This document shows, piece after piece, positions 36,850 through 44,757 of a DNA stretch of 64,000 nt. Under the pieces are notes generated by a model that made no database searches, was not told the DNA's origin, and saw nothing but the letters and a program-made list of their open reading frames with translations. Position numbers and translations under genes: made by a program. The stretch covers positions 62,001 to 126,000 of the forward strand of contig NZ_JAAVUQ010000021.1 in the NCBI RefSeq assembly GCF_018449515.1. Reading direction: 5' to 3'. Source of the stretch: Caballeronia sp. dw_19 (lineage in GTDB: Bacteria; Pseudomonadota; Gammaproteobacteria; Burkholderiales; Burkholderiaceae). Positions within the stretch are counted from its first letter, which is position 1. Every line of letters begins with the position of its first letter.

Positions 36850-37719
36850 ATGTTTTCTTTTTCTGTTTTAGCGCAAGTGTTTGTGGACGGCATAGGCCTG
36901 AGCGCGATCTATATTCTGATCGCGCTCGGGTTCACCTTGCTGTTCGGCATCATGCGTGTCGTGAATTTTGCGCATGGAGCATTTGCGATGCTGGGGGGCT
37001 ATGCGCTCTATTACCTTTACGGCAATCTCGGATTGCCGTACCTGGTCGCGGCGCCGCTCGCCGCGTTCGTTGTTGCCACGGGAGCGCTCGTGCTTGAGCG
37101 GCTCGTATACCGGTTTTTCTATCAGAAGATGTTCCAGAGCATGATCGGGCTGCTCGGGCTCGACATGGCGATCACGTACCTCGCGGTCATTGCGTGGAAT
37201 GCCGAGGAGCGTTCGGTGCCGCCGAGCACGGACGCGCTGATGCAAGCGGGCACTCTCGTGTTTCCCGCGCAAAAGCTGATCATTGCCGGGATCGCGGCCG
37301 TGGCGCTGCTGGCGTTCTATCTGTTCACGCATTACTCCCGGTACGGGCTCGCCATGCGCGCGGCATCGCAGGATGTCGACATTGCCGAGGCGCAAGGCGT
37401 CAACAGCAAGTCTATTTATCGGCTCGCGTTCTTCATTGCAATTTTCATGGCGGCGCTCGCCGGCGGCTTCTATGCGCAGACCTATGCGCTCTCGCCGTTC
37501 GCCGGTGAGCCACAGTTGATGATCGCCTTCGTGGTCGTGATCCTGGGCGGCATGGGCAGTATTCCAGGGGTGGCGCTGGGCGGCTTGCTGCTCGGTTTCG
37601 CCAATAGTTTCCTCGGGACGTTCTACGGCAGCGCGACATCGGTTTTCGTGTCGTTCGGGGCGGTCATCCTGTTGTTGATCGTGCGGCCCTGGGGCCTGTT
37701 AGGAGCGAGGGAAGCATGA
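36850..37719 (+). CDS. Liv-type ABC transporter permease (LivH-like)
   Basis: 289 residues from ATG 36850, supported by AGGAG; a GTG at 36826 is in frame but poorer. About eight membrane segments. Family signatures are I-L-I-A-L-G-F-T-L-L-F-G-I-M-R-V-V-N-F-A-H-G at the N-terminus and G-G-M-G-S-I-P-G-V-A-L-G-G near the C-terminus. It forms the membrane channel with the next gene. Overlaps it by 4 nt. Confidence 0.92.
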   Translation: MFSFSVLAQVFVDGIGLSAIYILIALGFTLLFGIMRVVNFAHGAFAMLGGYALYYLYGNLGLPYLVAAPLAAFVVATGALVLERLVYRFFYQKMFQSMIGLLGLDMAITYLAVIAWNAEERSVPPSTDALMQAGTLVFPAQKLIIAGIAAVALLAFYLFTHYSRYGLAMRAASQDVDIAEAQGVNSKSIYRLAFFIAIFMAALAGGFYAQTYALSPFAGEPQLMIAFVVVILGGMGSIPGVALGGLLLGFANSFLGTFYGSATSVFVSFGAVILLLIVRPWGLLGAREA

Positions 37720-38747
37720 GCAAACCATCGACTATCGATTCCGGCGCATTGCATCAAGGCGTGAGGCCGCGCAGGCTCGGTGAACAGCCGGTGCGCCGCT
37801 GGCTCACGCATCCGGGTGTGCTTGCGATCATTGTGCTGGCGCTGATTGCATTGCCGCTGGTGTTCACGAACAAGTTCATCCTGTCCGTTGCGGTGACCAC
37901 CTTCATCACGGCGATTGCCGCAGCGTCCTTGCACCTGATCGTGCGGACGGGTCACGTCTCGCTTGGGCATGCGGCGTTCATGGGCATTGGCGCTTACGTA
38001 TCGGCGATTGCGACCATGCAGTTGAACCTCGCATTTCCGCTGGCCCTCGCGCTCGGTTTTCTCGCGCCTGCCGTGATTGCATTGCTGATTGGCCCGGTCG
38101 TGCTGCGCCTGACCGGCAAGTACTTCGTGCTGGTTACATTCCTGCTCGGTGAAATTGTCAGGACCGTGTTCGTCAACTGGTCGAGCGTGACGGGCGGATC
38201 GAGCGGCATATCGGGCGTGCCCTCGCCGAGTCCGCTGTTTGCGCAGCCGGTACCGTTCTATTATCTCGCGCTTGCGTTCGTGGTCGTGATCCTGGCGTTC
38301 ATCGCACGGCTGCTGACTTCAGAGATTGGCCGCACGATCGAATCGATCCGCGAAAGCGAGGCGCTTGCGCGCTGTTCCGGTGTGCCGGTCCTGCGCACGA
38401 AAGTGGTCATCTTCATGCTGGGCTGCGGACTGGCCGGCGTGGCCGGTGCGCTGCAAGGGCACTTCGTCCACTACATCGATCCAACGTCGTTCTCGATGGA
38501 CCAGTCGCTCAATCTCGTGGTCATCAATGTGGTCGGCGGCATGTACACGCTGATCGGGCCGATTGTCGGCACGTTGTTCATCGTCCTGCTGCCTGAGTTT
38601 CTGCGTGGTTATGTGGAACTTCAGCATGTGTTCTTCGGCATCGTGCTGATTCTCGTCATGGCGTTTTTCTCGGGAGGCATTGCGGATATCGGCACGTTGT
38701 TCAGGCGGCTCTCGCAAGAGCGCGGCGCGAGGAGGGGAACGCAATGA
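37716..38747 (+). CDS. Liv-type ABC transporter permease (LivM-like)
   Basis: 343 residues, with a hydrophilic ~35-residue N-terminal tail and about nine membrane segments. Signature blocks are H-V-S-L-G-H-A-A-F-M-G-I-G-A-Y and V-V-G-G-M-Y-T-L-I-G-P-I-V-G-T. ATGA overlaps on both sides bind it into one translationally coupled operon with the LivH- and LivG-like genes. Confidence 0.92.
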   Translation: MSKPSTIDSGALHQGVRPRRLGEQPVRRWLTHPGVLAIIVLALIALPLVFTNKFILSVAVTTFITAIAAASLHLIVRTGHVSLGHAAFMGIGAYVSAIATMQLNLAFPLALALGFLAPAVIALLIGPVVLRLTGKYFVLVTFLLGEIVRTVFVNWSSVTGGSSGISGVPSPSPLFAQPVPFYYLALAFVVVILAFIARLLTSEIGRTIESIRESEALARCSGVPVLRTKVVIFMLGCGLAGVAGALQGHFVHYIDPTSFSMDQSLNLVVINVVGGMYTLIGPIVGTLFIVLLPEFLRGYVELQHVFFGIVLILVMAFFSGGIADIGTLFRRLSQERGARRGTQ

Positions 38748-39526
38748 CCCATCTGCTCGATATCGACAAGCTCACCCGGCACTTCGGCGGCTTGGCCGCC
38801 GTATCCGACCTGACCTTTCACGTCGATGAAAACGAAATCCTCGGCATCATTGGACCCAACGGCGCAGGCAAGACGACGGCCATCAATCTGGTGAGCGGCG
38901 TGATCCGGCCGAGCAGCGGTCACGTACGGGTCGCGGGCGAAGACGTGACCGGGCTGCTGCCCCACGTGCTGGCCCGCAAGGGGCTCGTCCGCACCTTCCA
39001 GTCGACGACGGTGTACGGCGAGCGCACGGTCCGCGAGAACGCGATGCGTGGTGCGTATCTCGGCATGTATCCGGGCGCTGTTGCGGCGTTCCTGAATACC
39101 GCGCGTGCGCGTCGGCTAAGGGAAGAATCCGTGCGTCGCGTGAATGAATTGCTGGAATGGCTCAATCTCGCCGATGTCGCCCATCTCAAGGCGGGCAGTC
39201 TTCCGTACGGACATCAGAAGACGCTCGGCATGGTCATCTCGCTGGCGGCGCAACCGCGCATCATCATGCTCGATGAGCCCGTCGCCGGCCTGAGCGCCGA
39301 GGAAGCCGATCACGTGCGCGACACCATTCTGAAAATTCGCGAGCGCGGCATCACGGTCGTTGTCATTGATCACAACATGCGTTTCATGAAGGGACTCTGC
39401 GACCGCGTCATGGTGATGAACCAGGGACACGAGTTGACAACGGGCTTGCCGCTCGAGGTGCTTGCGAATCCGCTGGTCATCGAAGCGTATCTTGGGAGGG
39501 GTCATGCCGCAGCTCATAGTATCTGA
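38744..39526 (+). CDS. Liv-type ABC transporter ATP-binding protein (LivG-like)
   Basis: 260 residues. Walker A G-P-N-G-A-G-K-T-T, Walker B I-I-M-L-D-E-P, D-loop A-G-L-S-A-E-E. The signature motif is unusual: L-P-Y-G-H-Q-K replaces the common L-S-x-G-Q-Q-R, as often in LivG proteins. The C-terminal I-E-A-Y-L-G-R-G-H extension is typical of LivG. Its end overlaps the LivF-like gene by 23 nt. Confidence 0.9.
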   Translation: MTHLLDIDKLTRHFGGLAAVSDLTFHVDENEILGIIGPNGAGKTTAINLVSGVIRPSSGHVRVAGEDVTGLLPHVLARKGLVRTFQSTTVYGERTVRENAMRGAYLGMYPGAVAAFLNTARARRLREESVRRVNELLEWLNLADVAHLKAGSLPYGHQKTLGMVISLAAQPRIIMLDEPVAGLSAEEADHVRDTILKIRERGITVVVIDHNMRFMKGLCDRVMVMNQGHELTTGLPLEVLANPLVIEAYLGRGHAAAHSI

Positions 39527-40214
39527 TTTGAACGTGCGCTATGGCCGTGTGATCGGCACGCAGGACGTGTCGTTTTCCGTGGACGAGGGCGAGATCTTCG
39601 CGCTTGTCGGCAGCAACGGCGCGGGCAAGAGCAGTGCGATCAAGGCCATCATTGGAATGGCGCATTACAGCAGCGGCAAGATCACGTTCGAAGGCGAGGA
39701 CCTGGCTGGACTGAAGACCAGTGAAATCGTCCGCCGTGGCATTGCGCTGTCGCCGGAGGGGCGGCGCGTCTTCCCGCAATTGACGGTGGAGGAGAACTTG
39801 CGCATGGGCGCATTCACGCGTGCACGCGATGAGTCCCAGGTGCGCATGCAACAGATCTACCGCTATTTTCCGCGCTTGAAGGAACGCGTGAAGCAGCACG
39901 CCAGCAACCTGAGTGGTGGCGAGCAGCAGATGCTCGCTATCGGCCGGGCGCTCATGTCGCGGCCAAAACTGTTCTTGCTCGACGAGCCGTCGCTTGGGCT
40001 TGCGCCGATCATTGTCGAGCGTATTGGTGACGTACTCGACGAGATCCGCCGTGAAGAGAAGCTCACGGTGATTCTCGCCGAGCAGAACGCGCACTGGGCG
40101 ATGCACCTTGCGTCGAGAGCGACGATCTTCGAGCTGGGCCGCTCGGTGAATACCGGGCAGACCGAGGCGTTGCTCCAAGATCCTGCCGTGCGTAACGCTT
40201 ATCTCGGCGTGTGA
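39504..40214 (+). CDS. Liv-type ABC transporter ATP-binding protein (LivF-like)
   Basis: 236 residues from ATG 39504, with GGGAGGGG just before. Walker A G-S-N-G-A-G-K-S-S, signature L-S-G-G-E-Q-Q-M-L-A-I-G-R-A-L and Walker B L-F-L-L-D-E-P-S-L-G-L-A-P are canonical for LivF. Completes a five-gene high-affinity importer. dhaK begins 88 nt downstream, and no terminator is seen between them. Confidence 0.92.
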   Translation: MPQLIVSDLNVRYGRVIGTQDVSFSVDEGEIFALVGSNGAGKSSAIKAIIGMAHYSSGKITFEGEDLAGLKTSEIVRRGIALSPEGRRVFPQLTVEENLRMGAFTRARDESQVRMQQIYRYFPRLKERVKQHASNLSGGEQQMLAIGRALMSRPKLFLLDEPSLGLAPIIVERIGDVLDEIRREEKLTVILAEQNAHWAMHLASRATIFELGRSVNTGQTEALLQDPAVRNAYLGV

Positions 40215-40302
40215 CGCGGTACCCGGTGCATCACGGCATCACACTTCAAGCCCCGCTCTTTTGCATACGATGCGACAGGCCGCAACGGCCTCCAAGGAAA
40301 CG

Positions 40303-41304
40303 ATGAAGAAGATACTGAATCAACCGGACGATTACGTCGACGAGACACTCGACGGAATGTGCGCAGCGCATCCCGATGTGTACCGGCGCACGGGTGAAAG
40401 CGGTCGCGTCATCATGCGCGCCGAGCCTGGTTTTGACGGCAAGGTCGGAGTGGTATCCGGCGGCGGCTCGGGACATCTGCCCTTGTTCACCGGCTACGTG
40501 AGCCCGGGCCTGCTCGACGCATGCGCGGTCGGCAACGTCTTCGCGGGGCCGGCGATTGGCGATTGTATCGACGCAATGCGCGCAGCCGATCACGGCGCGG
40601 GCGTGCTGCGCCTGTATGGAAACTACGGCGGCGACCGGATGAACTTCGACATGGCGGGTGAGCTGACCGAGCTTGATGGCATGCGAAGTGCGACCGTGCT
40701 GGTTGCCGACGACGTCGCCAGCGCGAGCCATGAAGAGCGCGCGAAGCGGCGCGGCGTGGCGGGTGTGGTCTATGCGTACAAGATCGCGGGTGCGAAAGCG
40801 GAAGAGCGGGGCGCATCGCTGGAGGACGTCACGCGCGTGGCCCGTAAAGCCGTCGATGCCTGCGCTTCGATCGGCGTGGCGCTCACGCCTTGCATCGTCC
40901 CTGAAGCCGGTGTACCGAGCTTCACGATCGGCGACAACGAGATCGAGATGGGCATGGGCATTCACGGTGAGCCGGGCATCTGGCGGGGTGAACTGAAGAC
41001 GGCCGATACGCTTGCTGCCGAGATGCTCGAGCGCGTGTTGAGCGACCTTGGCATTGGCACAGGCGAGCGCGTTTCGGTGATGGTCAACTCGCTGGGCGCA
41101 ACGCCTTATGAGGAACTTTATATTCTCTATCGCGCGGTCGCCCGGGAGCTTGCGGCCAAGGGCGTGAGCATTGTTGCGCCGCTGGTTGGCCGCTATGCGA
41201 CATCGATGGAAATGACCGGCGCATCGCTCACGCTGCAACGGCTCGACGGCGAACTCGAGGCATTGTTGCGCGCGCCGGCGAATTGTCCATTCTGGAGGTC
41301 GTGA
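40303..41304 (+). CDS. dhaK: Dihydroxyacetone kinase subunit DhaK-like
   Basis: 333 residues from ATG 40303 with AAGGA upstream. G-G-G-S-G-H-L-P-L-F-T-G-Y-V is the keto-substrate pocket and M-G-I-H-G-E-P-G-I carries the histidine that forms the covalent hemiaminal with the ketone carbonyl. Together with DhaL it phosphorylates dihydroxyacetone or a related ketose. No PTS-type DhaM is seen, so the kinase is likely to use ATP, as in L-erythrulose-type kinases. Linked to a Liv importer and a lactonase-like hydrolase. Confidence 0.88.
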   Translation: MKKILNQPDDYVDETLDGMCAAHPDVYRRTGESGRVIMRAEPGFDGKVGVVSGGGSGHLPLFTGYVSPGLLDACAVGNVFAGPAIGDCIDAMRAADHGAGVLRLYGNYGGDRMNFDMAGELTELDGMRSATVLVADDVASASHEERAKRRGVAGVVYAYKIAGAKAEERGASLEDVTRVARKAVDACASIGVALTPCIVPEAGVPSFTIGDNEIEMGMGIHGEPGIWRGELKTADTLAAEMLERVLSDLGIGTGERVSVMVNSLGATPYEELYILYRAVARELAAKGVSIVAPLVGRYATSMEMTGASLTLQRLDGELEALLRAPANCPFWRS

Positions 41305-41306
41305 GC

Positions 41307-41918
41307 ATGCCGATAACCGTAGGTGCAACGGATCATGCGCTGCGTCGTTGGGCCGATGCAATGGACAGCGCCGCGCCGGAACTGAACCGGCTTGACGGTC
41401 AACTCGGCGACGGCGATCTGGGCGTGACACTCGTCAAGTCTGCAGCGGCTGTGCGCACGGCGCTCGATGCGGGGCCGTATGCCGACCTTGGGCAGCTCTT
41501 CAAGGCATGCGCGATGGGATGTGCGCGCGCATCAGGTTCAAGCTTCGGGACGCTGTTGACCTTGACGTTCATGACGCTCGCGAAGCGTCTCGAGGGTTGT
41601 GCGACGCTTGAGTGGAATGCATTGCCGGCTGAGCTACAGGCGTCGCTTGATGCAATGTCGCAGCGAGGCGGCGCGAAGCTCGGCGACAAGACTGTGCTCG
41701 ACACGCTGGCAGCGGCGAGGGACGCGATTGAGGGGTTATCGGATCCGAAGGCGCAGCATGCAGCGGCGAGTGCGGCGGTGGATGCTGCCATTGAGAGTTT
41801 CCGGACGCAGCCAAACCGAATTGGGCGGGCGCGGATGTTCGCACAAAAATCCATCGGTCTGGATGATCCGGGCATGATCGCGTTTCGGTATATGGTGGCG
41901 AGTTTTTCGGAGGGGTAG
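41307..41918 (+). CDS. dhaL: Dihydroxyacetone kinase subunit DhaL-like
   Basis: 203 residues from ATG 41307 with GGAGG upstream, 2 nt after the dhaK stop. The Mg-nucleotide loop is L-G-D-G-D-L-G-V-T-L, where the aspartates bind magnesium; the residue after the aspartates is Leu instead of the more usual His or Thr. G-C-A-R-A-S-G-S-S-F-G-T-L-L matches the second nucleotide-binding region. It phosphorylates the ketone bound by DhaK. The stop lies 8 nt from the terminal repeat of element copy 2. Confidence 0.87.
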   Translation: MPITVGATDHALRRWADAMDSAAPELNRLDGQLGDGDLGVTLVKSAAAVRTALDAGPYADLGQLFKACAMGCARASGSSFGTLLTLTFMTLAKRLEGCATLEWNALPAELQASLDAMSQRGGAKLGDKTVLDTLAAARDAIEGLSDPKAQHAAASAAVDAAIESFRTQPNRIGRARMFAQKSIGLDDPGMIAFRYMVASFSEG

Positions 41919-42059
41919 GAGGGCGGGGTTTCGTTCGCACTGGGGATTGGGCGGGGGTAGGGGCTATGTTCGGGGGTTTGGTTATTGGGGGGGTAGCGGT
42001 CGGGGTCTATGCCGGGGTGGTCGGTTCTGGGGTTAGCGGTCGGAGTCTATGCCGGGTTG

Positions 42060-42310
42060 GTGCTTTCGGCCGTGGTGGTCTGCAAGAGTCGGATTTTCTC
42101 TTTATCACTATTAGCCACTGTGCGTGGCGGCACGTCATTTCTTTGTCCAAAGCGACAAAGAAACGAAGCAAAGAAAACGCTTTCAACCACGCTACCCTAA
42201 GTGTCCACAGCGTGCAGTTTGTATTCATAGGTGCCCCAAAAGCACGGTACTCGCCAGAGCGAAGGATGTGTGAAACCCTCCTTCTCCGAACACCGATACC
42301 CACACGCTTC
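42060..42310 (+). repeat. Inverted arm C of element copy 2
   Basis: Near-identical to arm A of copy 1 and to the reverse complement of arm D. It has one base fewer than arm A at about 42181-42187, where CTTTCAACC replaces CTTTTAAACC. This shifts any shared reading frame and argues against protein coding. Hairpin at 42138-42163. Confidence 0.85.
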
Positions 42311-42619
42311 GCCACCAGTGATTGAACCTGCCCAAGGGGCACCCCGCGCTATCCGCGTGAACCAGCCACCGAATTTGTACGCATAACGAACCACGTAGCC
42401 AACCCGCCAAGAAACAACGCTGCAGAATGCGTAAGGCCGTAACCGACGAAAATAGCTGTACAGAATGCGCAGCCAATTCATAGAAACTGAAGCAGTAAAC
42501 ACAAACACGCATGAAGCTGTGGCCTATGAATACGGTCGCACAGACCAGGTAGCTAACCTGTCAAAGAACCGCAGCCGTAAATACCCGTAAGGCGGTGCGG
42601 GTTCCTTAGCAATTGTGCT

Positions 42620-42890
42620 TGCCCGAGAGCGTACGGGGCGAAGCGTGTTCGTGTCAGGATTCGCGAGAAGGAGGGGTTCAAACATCCTCCGCTCTGGCGA
42701 GCACCGTGCTTTTGGGGCACCTATGAATTGAAACTGCACGCTGTGGACACTTAGGGTAGCGTGGTTTAAAAGCGTTTTCTTTGCTTCGTTTCTTTGTCGC
42801 TTTGGACAAAGAAATGACGTGCCGCCACGCACAGTGGCTAATAGTGATAAAGAGAAAATCCGACTCTCGCAGACCACCACGGCCGAAAGC
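42620..42890 (-). repeat. Inverted arm D of element copy 2
   Basis: Reverse-oriented partner of arm C and close match to arm B of copy 1, including the flanking GCCCGAGAGCGTACGGGGCG block. Hairpin at 42789-42814. Confidence 0.85.
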
Positions 42891-43033
42891 ACCAACCTGG
42901 CATAGACCCCGACCACTAACCCCAGAACCGACCGCCCCGGCACTGCCCCCGACTAACCCCGGAACCGCCTCCGTCCCTCCAACGACCAAACCCCGCCCGC
43001 ACCAGAAAACCCCAAGTGCGAACGAAACCCAAA

Positions 43034-43945
43034 TCAAGGTCGCTGCGCGCCACTCTGCCCCACATACACCGCCATCAACGACGAAGCCGTCGTCACGAAC
43101 AGCCGATTTCGCTTCGGACCGCCGAAGGTCAGGTTAGTCGCGACCTCAGGCAAATGGATCTTGCCGATCAACTCGCCATCGGCTGCATAGCAATGCACAC
43201 CATCGCCGGCTGTCGTCCAGATATTACCTTCAGTATCAACACGAAAACCGTCCGCCACACCCGGCGAAATAGTCGCAAACACACGTTGATCGCCAAGCCG
43301 GTGCCCATCGATCACGTCATACGCGACAATATGATGCGGACCCGACGGATCGTGAGAAACCCCTGAATCCGCGATATACAAAATGGTCTCATCAGGCGAA
43401 AAGGCAAGCCCGTTCGGCTTCACCAGCGCGCCCGTTGCAATCGACATTTCTCCGTTGCGCGGATCAAGCCGATACACATTGTTCGCCCCGATCTCACTTT
43501 TCGCCTTATGACCGGTGTAGTCACTAAGGATGCCGTAGTCCGGATCGCTGAACCAGATCGTGTCATCGGACTTCACGACAATATCATTCGGTGAATTGAG
43601 CCGCTTGCCTTCGAATCGATCGGCAAGCACGGTGATCGTTCCGTCGACTTCAGTACGGGTCACACGGCGCCCGCCACTCTCGCAGGTAATCAGTCGTCCT
43701 TGACGATCGCGAGTATTGCCGTTGGCATGATTGCACGGGCTGCGATAAACCGTCGCCGGCGCACCTTCCACCCAACGCATGATACGATCGTTTGGAATGT
43801 CGCTCCACAGCAGGTAATCGCCGTCGGCGAAATAAACAGGACCTTCCGGCCAGCGCATGCCTGTATGCAGCACTTCAATGCGTGCGTTCGCAACCAGGCT
43901 CGTGCGAAAACGCGCGTAGTTGATGATTTCGAATTCCGGGCTCAC
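43034..43945 (-). CDS. SMP-30/gluconolactonase/LRE-family protein
   Basis: 303 residues from GTG 43945, which has GGAG 8 nt before it; the longer frame to 44113 overlaps the flavin reductase and is not supported. Six-bladed propeller family: R-W-P-E-G-P-V-Y-F carries the conserved metal-ligand glutamate, and N-S-P-N-D-I-V-V-K and A-D-S-G supply the Asn and Asp ligands. Members hydrolyse sugar-acid and other lactones. It is last in a minus-strand run: aldehyde dehydrogenase, double CoA-transferase, flavin reductase, lactonase. Confidence 0.85.
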   Translation of the reverse strand: MSPEFEIINYARFRTSLVANARIEVLHTGMRWPEGPVYFADGDYLLWSDIPNDRIMRWVEGAPATVYRSPCNHANGNTRDRQGRLITCESGGRRVTRTEVDGTITVLADRFEGKRLNSPNDIVVKSDDTIWFSDPDYGILSDYTGHKAKSEIGANNVYRLDPRNGEMSIATGALVKPNGLAFSPDETILYIADSGVSHDPSGPHHIVAYDVIDGHRLGDQRVFATISPGVADGFRVDTEGNIWTTAGDGVHCYAADGELIGKIHLPEVATNLTFGGPKRNRLFVTTASSLMAVYVGQSGAQRP

Positions 43946-44009
43946 AACGTGTCTCCATAAAAAATGAATGCGGGCGATGGGTTGCGCCGGAACGCCCGCG
44001 GGCTTGCAA

Positions 44010-44648
44010 TCATTCGGTTGCGGTTTTCGAATTCCACGTGGCGACAGGAATCGTCGGCATGTTGAAAATCTCGCTGGTGCGCACGTAGTGATGGCCATGC
44101 ATGCGCCCGACAAGCTGTAGCCGCGGGGTATCGATCAAACATCGCCCGGCGTCCAGCACAGCGTGATCGCTGATGTGCATGGCGAGCACTTCGCCAATGA
44201 TCAGCGAGCGGCGTGTGCCCAGCGGAACGATCTGCATCAACTCGCATTCGAACGAGACGCTGCTTTGCGCAATCCGCGGCGTGCGAATCAGCGCAGAAGG
44301 CGCCGGCGTCAGACCTGCCGCGACGAATTCATCGACCTCCGGCCCGAATTCGATCGCGGTGATGTTCATGCGCTCGACCGTATCGTCGCTCACGAGATTG
44401 ACGACGAACTCGTTTTGCAAGCGCACGTTTTCGCCAGTGTCTTTGCGATCGATATCGGAACGATGGTTGATGGCGAAGCCGAGCGTCGCCGGATCTTCGG
44501 CGAAGACATTGAAGAACGAGAACGGCGCGGCATTGGGCTGGCCGTTTGCATCCATGGTCGACACCCAGGCAATAGGGCGAGGCGTGACCGTCGACGACAA
44601 CAGCTTGTAACGCTCATGCGGGGTATGTTTCGCGAAATCGAAGTACAT
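44010..44648 (-). CDS. Flavin reductase / FMN-binding split-barrel protein
   Basis: 212 residues from ATG 44648. Family pattern: Y-K-L-L-S-S-T-V-T-P-R-P-I-A-W-V-S-T near the N-terminus, N-A-A-P-F-S-F-F-N-V, and F-V-V-N-L-V-S-D. These proteins bind FMN and either reduce flavin for a partner monooxygenase or catalyse other flavin chemistry. No oxygenase gene is nearby, so the function is open. The SMP-30 start lies 64 nt downstream. Confidence 0.82.
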   Translation of the reverse strand: MYFDFAKHTPHERYKLLSSTVTPRPIAWVSTMDANGQPNAAPFSFFNVFAEDPATLGFAINHRSDIDRKDTGENVRLQNEFVVNLVSDDTVERMNITAIEFGPEVDEFVAAGLTPAPSALIRTPRIAQSSVSFECELMQIVPLGTRRSLIIGEVLAMHISDHAVLDAGRCLIDTPRLQLVGRMHGHHYVRTSEIFNMPTIPVATWNSKTATE

Positions 44649-44757
44649 GACGATCCTGTTGATAATTGAATAGCCGACAGCGGCGCACCGCGCCACGGCC
44701 CTTGCATCAAGACGCGTGGCAAGCTCATGGCGGCGGCATGTAGCCACATGTTGCGCT

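Larger units (their letters stand above)
41927..43029. repeat. Repeat element copy 2: ~1.10 kb, terminal inverted repeats, non-coding
   Basis: Bounded by GGTTTCGTTCGCACTGGGG (41927-41945) and CCCCAAGTGCGAACGAAACC (43010-43029). The right end is identical over 20 nt to that of copy 1. The same order of parts appears: G-rich end, ~40-bp units, inverted arms C (42060-42310) and D (42620-42890), and a ~300-nt centre of degenerate repeats. The centre is clearly related to that of copy 1 but more diverged than the arms. No open frame with start signals or domains was found. It lies between the dhaL stop and the stop of the convergent SMP-30 gene. Confidence 0.8.

Noticed and set aside
41966..43137. 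Open frames in element copy 2
   Set aside because: Same peptides appear as in copy 1 in different frames, which reflects DNA repetition, not protein conservation.
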